Source: JANNRR01 sp043736155 | Lineage (GTDB): Bacteria > Pseudomonadota > Alphaproteobacteria > Rhodobacterales > Rhodobacteraceae | Reading direction: 5' to 3' | DNA length: 64,000 bases | Assembly (NCBI GenBank): GCA_043736155.1 | Contig: JAYTDA010000172.1 | Coordinates: 1-64,000 of the forward strand | Part shown: in pieces, positions 62,068-64,000 of the stretch | Position numbering within the stretch: the first letter of the stretch is position 1 | How the letters are laid out: each line of letters begins with the position of its first letter | Notes under the pieces: generated by a model | What the model was told of the DNA's origin: nothing | Database searches by the model: none | What the model saw: only the letters and a program-made list of their open reading frames with translations | Program-made: the position numbers and the translations under genes

Positions 62068-62264
62068 GTCTTGGTCCTTTCTGGGTTTGCGGGGAAAATC
62101 GGGATGCTGCCGGATCGCCAGCCCGAAGGCGGCGTCGAACGCCCGCAGCTGGTCGAGCGACAGGGCATGGAAGTCGGGCACACTCATCGCGCACCCCGGT
62201 CCGGGTCGGTTTTGCCTTGGCCCGAACCGGGGTGGCCCCTACCATCCGCCGTGCCAACAACCGG

Positions 62265-62537
62265 ATGGATACCTTGCTGATTCCCGACGAACTCCCCGAA
62301 GGAATTGAACCCGTCGAGGCCCAGCTCTTCACCCTGATCGAGGCCTGGATTGCCAGCACCGTCATCTTGTTGGCCGGGGATGACCTCAAGACCCACATGT
62401 TCATCGACTACATGGAGACGATGGCCAACGGCTTCCGGGGCGGCGGTCGGGGGGCACTTGCCAACCACATCGACGGCTGGGTATCGCGCATCGAACTCGG
62501 CACAAGCGAGCTTCGCCAAGCGATCAATAACGGCTGA
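62265..62537 (+). CDS. Small opposite-strand protein in the early region
   Basis: A 90-residue acidic protein, MDTLLIPDELPEGIEPVEAQ, then LFTLIEAWIASTVILLAGDD and MANGFRGGGRGALANHIDGW. Codon third positions are strongly G/C as in real genes here, while the opposite-strand frame is not protein-like. No good ribosome site. It is the only plus-strand gene between ner and the tail end. Confidence 0.5.
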   Translation: MDTLLIPDELPEGIEPVEAQLFTLIEAWIASTVILLAGDDLKTHMFIDYMETMANGFRGGGRGALANHIDGWVSRIELGTSELRQAINNG

Positions 62538-62554
62538 GACGCCCGACGAGATCA

Positions 62555-62797
62555 TCACGCGGCCTCCTTCTTCTTGCTGGGGCGGGGGATGTCACGGGGC
62601 CATTCAAGGTCGGCGGGCCAGTTGGCGTCAAAGTAGGTGAGTAGCGCCTCCGCCCTCTTGAGGGTGCAACCGGCCCCGCTCTTAAGATGCCCAAAGAACT
62701 TTCCATCATTGGCGGCATAGGTCGAAACCGTAGTCAGCTTCAGTCCCCGATGGGACGAAAGCATCTCTGCCAGAAGGATCAAGGCCTGGACGTTCAT
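62555..62797 (-). CDS. Ner/Cro-like small regulator
   Basis: An 80-residue protein in the ner position of the immunity switch. MNVQALILLAEMLSSHRGLK, TVSTYAANDGKFFGHLKSGA and TLKRAEALLTYFDANWPADL read as a small helix-turn-helix domain. It is divergent from the repressor gene with three operators between them. First gene of the early lytic transcript. Confidence 0.75.
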   Translation of the reverse strand: MNVQALILLAEMLSSHRGLKLTTVSTYAANDGKFFGHLKSGAGCTLKRAEALLTYFDANWPADLEWPRDIPRPSKKKEAA

Positions 62798-62808
62798 GGC
62801 TCGCCTCT

Positions 62809-62880
62809 CGGTGTTATTACCGACAAGCTACACGGTAGTATTACCGATAGTCAAGCGCCCTTTTTTCGGTAATAATACCG
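62809..62880. promoter_or_regulatory. Three operators of the lysogeny switch
   Basis: CGGTGTTATTACCG (62809-62822), CGGTAGTATTACCG (62833-62846) and CGGTAATAATACCG (62867-62880; in reverse CGGTATTATTACCG). The consensus CGGTRNTATTACCG is an imperfect palindrome. The first lies in the ner leader, the third ends 4 nt before the repressor start codon, suggesting autorepression. Confidence 0.82.
62826..62854 (-). promoter_or_regulatory. Likely early (ner) promoter
   Basis: On the minus strand TTGACT (62849-62854), 17-nt spacer, GTAGCT (62826-62831). The middle operator lies wholly inside the spacer, so repressor would block polymerase. Confidence 0.6.
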
Positions 62881-62884
62881 ATTC

Positions 62885-63559
62885 GTGAAGCCCATCGCCG
62901 AAGCCTTTGCCGAGCTAGTATCCGAGCGCCTTAAAGCGTTGGGAACGAATGCATTTTCGATTGAGACGCAGTTCGACTTGCCCGAGGACTCTGTGCGAAA
63001 CGTGCTGCGCAGCACCAAGAAGGACGGACCATCTCTCTCCAAAGCTAAGGAAATTTGTGACGCTCTGGACCTTGAGATTTATGTCGGCCATCGGCGCGAG
63101 ACCGGCCCAGTCGAACACACAATCATCAACGGCGAGGACTTCGCCGCCATTCCTCGCCTCTCCGTGAGGCTCTCTGCAGGTGCTGGAGCGAACAACGAAG
63201 ATGAATCCGTTATCGAAACTCTGGCCTTCCGCCGCGAGTGGTTGAACCAGCTCGGGGTCAACCCTTCCGAGTGCGTAATCGTTTCGATCTTCGGTGACAG
63301 CATGGAACCCGGTCTGCACGACGGCGATCTGGCCCTGATCGACCAAGGCAAGAAAGTGCCGCGCCCCGGCTGCATCTACGCCCTGACCGACTTCGACGGT
63401 TCCACCCGCGTCAAGCGCATTGACCTGCTGCCTGAAACCGGCCTGATCCTGCGCTCCGACAACCCACAATACCCGGTTGAACCCCGCCTGAACCACGACG
63501 CAGAGCGCGTCGAGGTCATAGGTCAGGTCGTCTGGTCGGGTCATACCCACAAGGAGTAG
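62885..63559 (+). CDS. Lysogeny repressor, S24 (LexA/CI) type
   Basis: A 224-residue repressor. The N-terminal ~65 residues contain a divergent XRE-like DNA-binding domain; the C-terminal half is an S24 autoprotease: nucleophile Ser139 (FGDSMEPGLHDGDLALID), Lys177 (RVKRIDL), and an Ala-Gly site near 99-102 (LSAGAGANN). It would hold the prophage silent and could be cleaved after DNA damage. GTG start without a strong ribosome site, 4 nt after an operator. Confidence 0.9.
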   Translation: MKPIAEAFAELVSERLKALGTNAFSIETQFDLPEDSVRNVLRSTKKDGPSLSKAKEICDALDLEIYVGHRRETGPVEHTIINGEDFAAIPRLSVRLSAGAGANNEDESVIETLAFRREWLNQLGVNPSECVIVSIFGDSMEPGLHDGDLALIDQGKKVPRPGCIYALTDFDGSTRVKRIDLLPETGLILRSDNPQYPVEPRLNHDAERVEVIGQVVWSGHTHKE

Positions 63560-63561
63560 GC

Positions 63562-64000
63562 ATGTCGGACGGGCCTAAATTTACTATTCAGCTGATCCAC
63601 AAGAGTTGGAAAGAGATCAAGGCCGCTGCCGAACTCGGTTCGCGCACCTGCCTCGTTTACGAGTACCTGGACGATCTGGCATCCCGACTGACTATCGACC
63701 AAGCCGTAGAGTGCTATCGCCACGTGTTCTCGCAAACAACGATGAAGCCCGAAGTATCCGAAGGGATGCTACCTCTTTGGCTGCACGGATGGGTCAACCG
63801 CGATCAAAGACTTGAGAAGGCAGCACTTATGCCCGCCGGTGGTGACGTGAGTTGGGGCTGGTCGGCAGTTCACACTTTTAGGGATCGTTTCATCAACCTT
63901 GGCTCGTGGCCAAAAGTCTGGGAAATGTATCTTGACCTCGACAACCTTCGTGACCGCCGTAGAGGGCTAAAGTCAGAGATGGTTGAATTGCTGCGCCGAA
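63562..64000 (+). CDS. Unknown protein downstream of the repressor (partial)
   Basis: At least 146 residues, running off the edge: MSDGPKFTIQLIHKSWKEIK, then SRTCLVYEYLDDLASRLTID and WGWSAVHTFRDRFINLGSWP. AAGGAGTAGGC precedes the ATG, 2 nt after the repressor stop, so it is co-expressed with the repressor in the lysogen. No family recognised. Genes in this place in Mu-like prophages are often lysogen-benefit or exclusion functions. Confidence 0.75.
   Translation, partial: MSDGPKFTIQLIHKSWKEIKAAAELGSRTCLVYEYLDDLASRLTIDQAVECYRHVFSQTTMKPEVSEGMLPLWLHGWVNRDQRLEKAALMPAGGDVSWGWSAVHTFRDRFINLGSWPKVWEMYLDLDNLRDRRRGLKSEMVELLRR

Larger units (their letters stand above)
44153..64000. mobile_element. Mu-like transposable prophage, internally deleted, one end outside the window
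   Basis: From repressor and early region (right) to tail fibre genes (left). Present: immunity switch, HU, ParB-like, transposase, ATPase B, DUF3164, HNH, gemA, tail-tip protein and fibre genes. Absent: mor, lysis, terminase, portal, capsid, sheath/tube and tape-measure genes. The low-coordinate end lies between the YbjN start and about 44340; the other end is beyond 64000. Confidence 0.9.

Noticed and set aside
62184..62558. 124-codon minus-strand frame in the early region
   Set aside because: Composition is not protein-like compared with the plus-strand 90-codon frame; kept only as an alternative.

Overview
The window reads as a high-GC alphaproteobacterial chromosome of the Rhodobacterales/Paracoccaceae type. 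This rests on recognisable protein sequences (pyrB next to a pyrC-like gene, plant-type gshA, ubiA, plsY, M10/RTX proteins, a YbjN-proC-csaA cluster) and on a Mu-like prophage of the kind known from Rhodobacter. It is inferred from protein recognition, not from a database search.

Positions 1-33.9 kb are mostly core housekeeping DNA. Running along it: a uracil-DNA glycosylase / metallophosphoesterase / moaB cluster (moaB runs off the edge with a non-matching 3' end); pyrB, a tiny membrane protein and a dihydroorotase-like gene lacking the metal-binding HxH; an Lrp regulator divergent from phenylalanine 4-hydroxylase; plsY; gshA; a membrane protein with rsmE; ubiA; an OmpA-family gene; a DUF481 porin-like protein with a clear terminator; a LysR gene divergent from an M10/RTX peptidase; a GNAT enzyme; a Tat-exported DUF1501 protein with its DUF1800 partner; aspS with an AT-richer insertion; cfa; a GST; pabC- and pabB-like genes; an APC permease; DUF3147; a Phd/PIN toxin-antitoxin pair; and carB carrying an in-frame palindromic element.

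Positions 33.9-36.1 kb form a small accessory patch: a lower-GC two-gene unit (P63C-domain protein plus DUF3892 protein) behind a promoter with four copies of a 9-bp motif, a ribbon-helix-helix gene flanked by two REPIN-like palindromes, and a BrnA-like gene behind four 11-bp iterons. A DEAD-box helicase, a cadherin-repeat/RTX protein, a Rhodobacterales conserved HTH protein, tdk and the YbjN-proC-csaA-dehydrogenase operon follow.

From about 44.2 kb to beyond the right edge lies a Mu-like transposable prophage, read right to left. An S24-type repressor and a Ner-like gene face away from each other across three operators. Then come HU, small early genes, a ParB-like gene, transposase A (DDE), ATPase B, a long ladder of overlapping small genes, gemA, and directly the tail-tip protein J and distal tail/fibre genes. 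No mor, lysis, terminase, portal, capsid, sheath/tube or tape-measure gene is visible. J overlaps gemA by 4 nt and its first ~55 residues look like the early gene that normally follows gemA. This points to an in-frame internal deletion that removed the late module. The prophage keeps its transposition and immunity genes and its adhesin end.

The most notable observations are this deletion fusion, the ~69-residue insertion in AspRS, the palindromic element inside carB, the REPIN-like doublets, the P63C/DUF3892 locus with its operator cluster, a 24-nt sequence shared by the flanks of the two RTX genes, and a decapeptide-repeat fibre protein.
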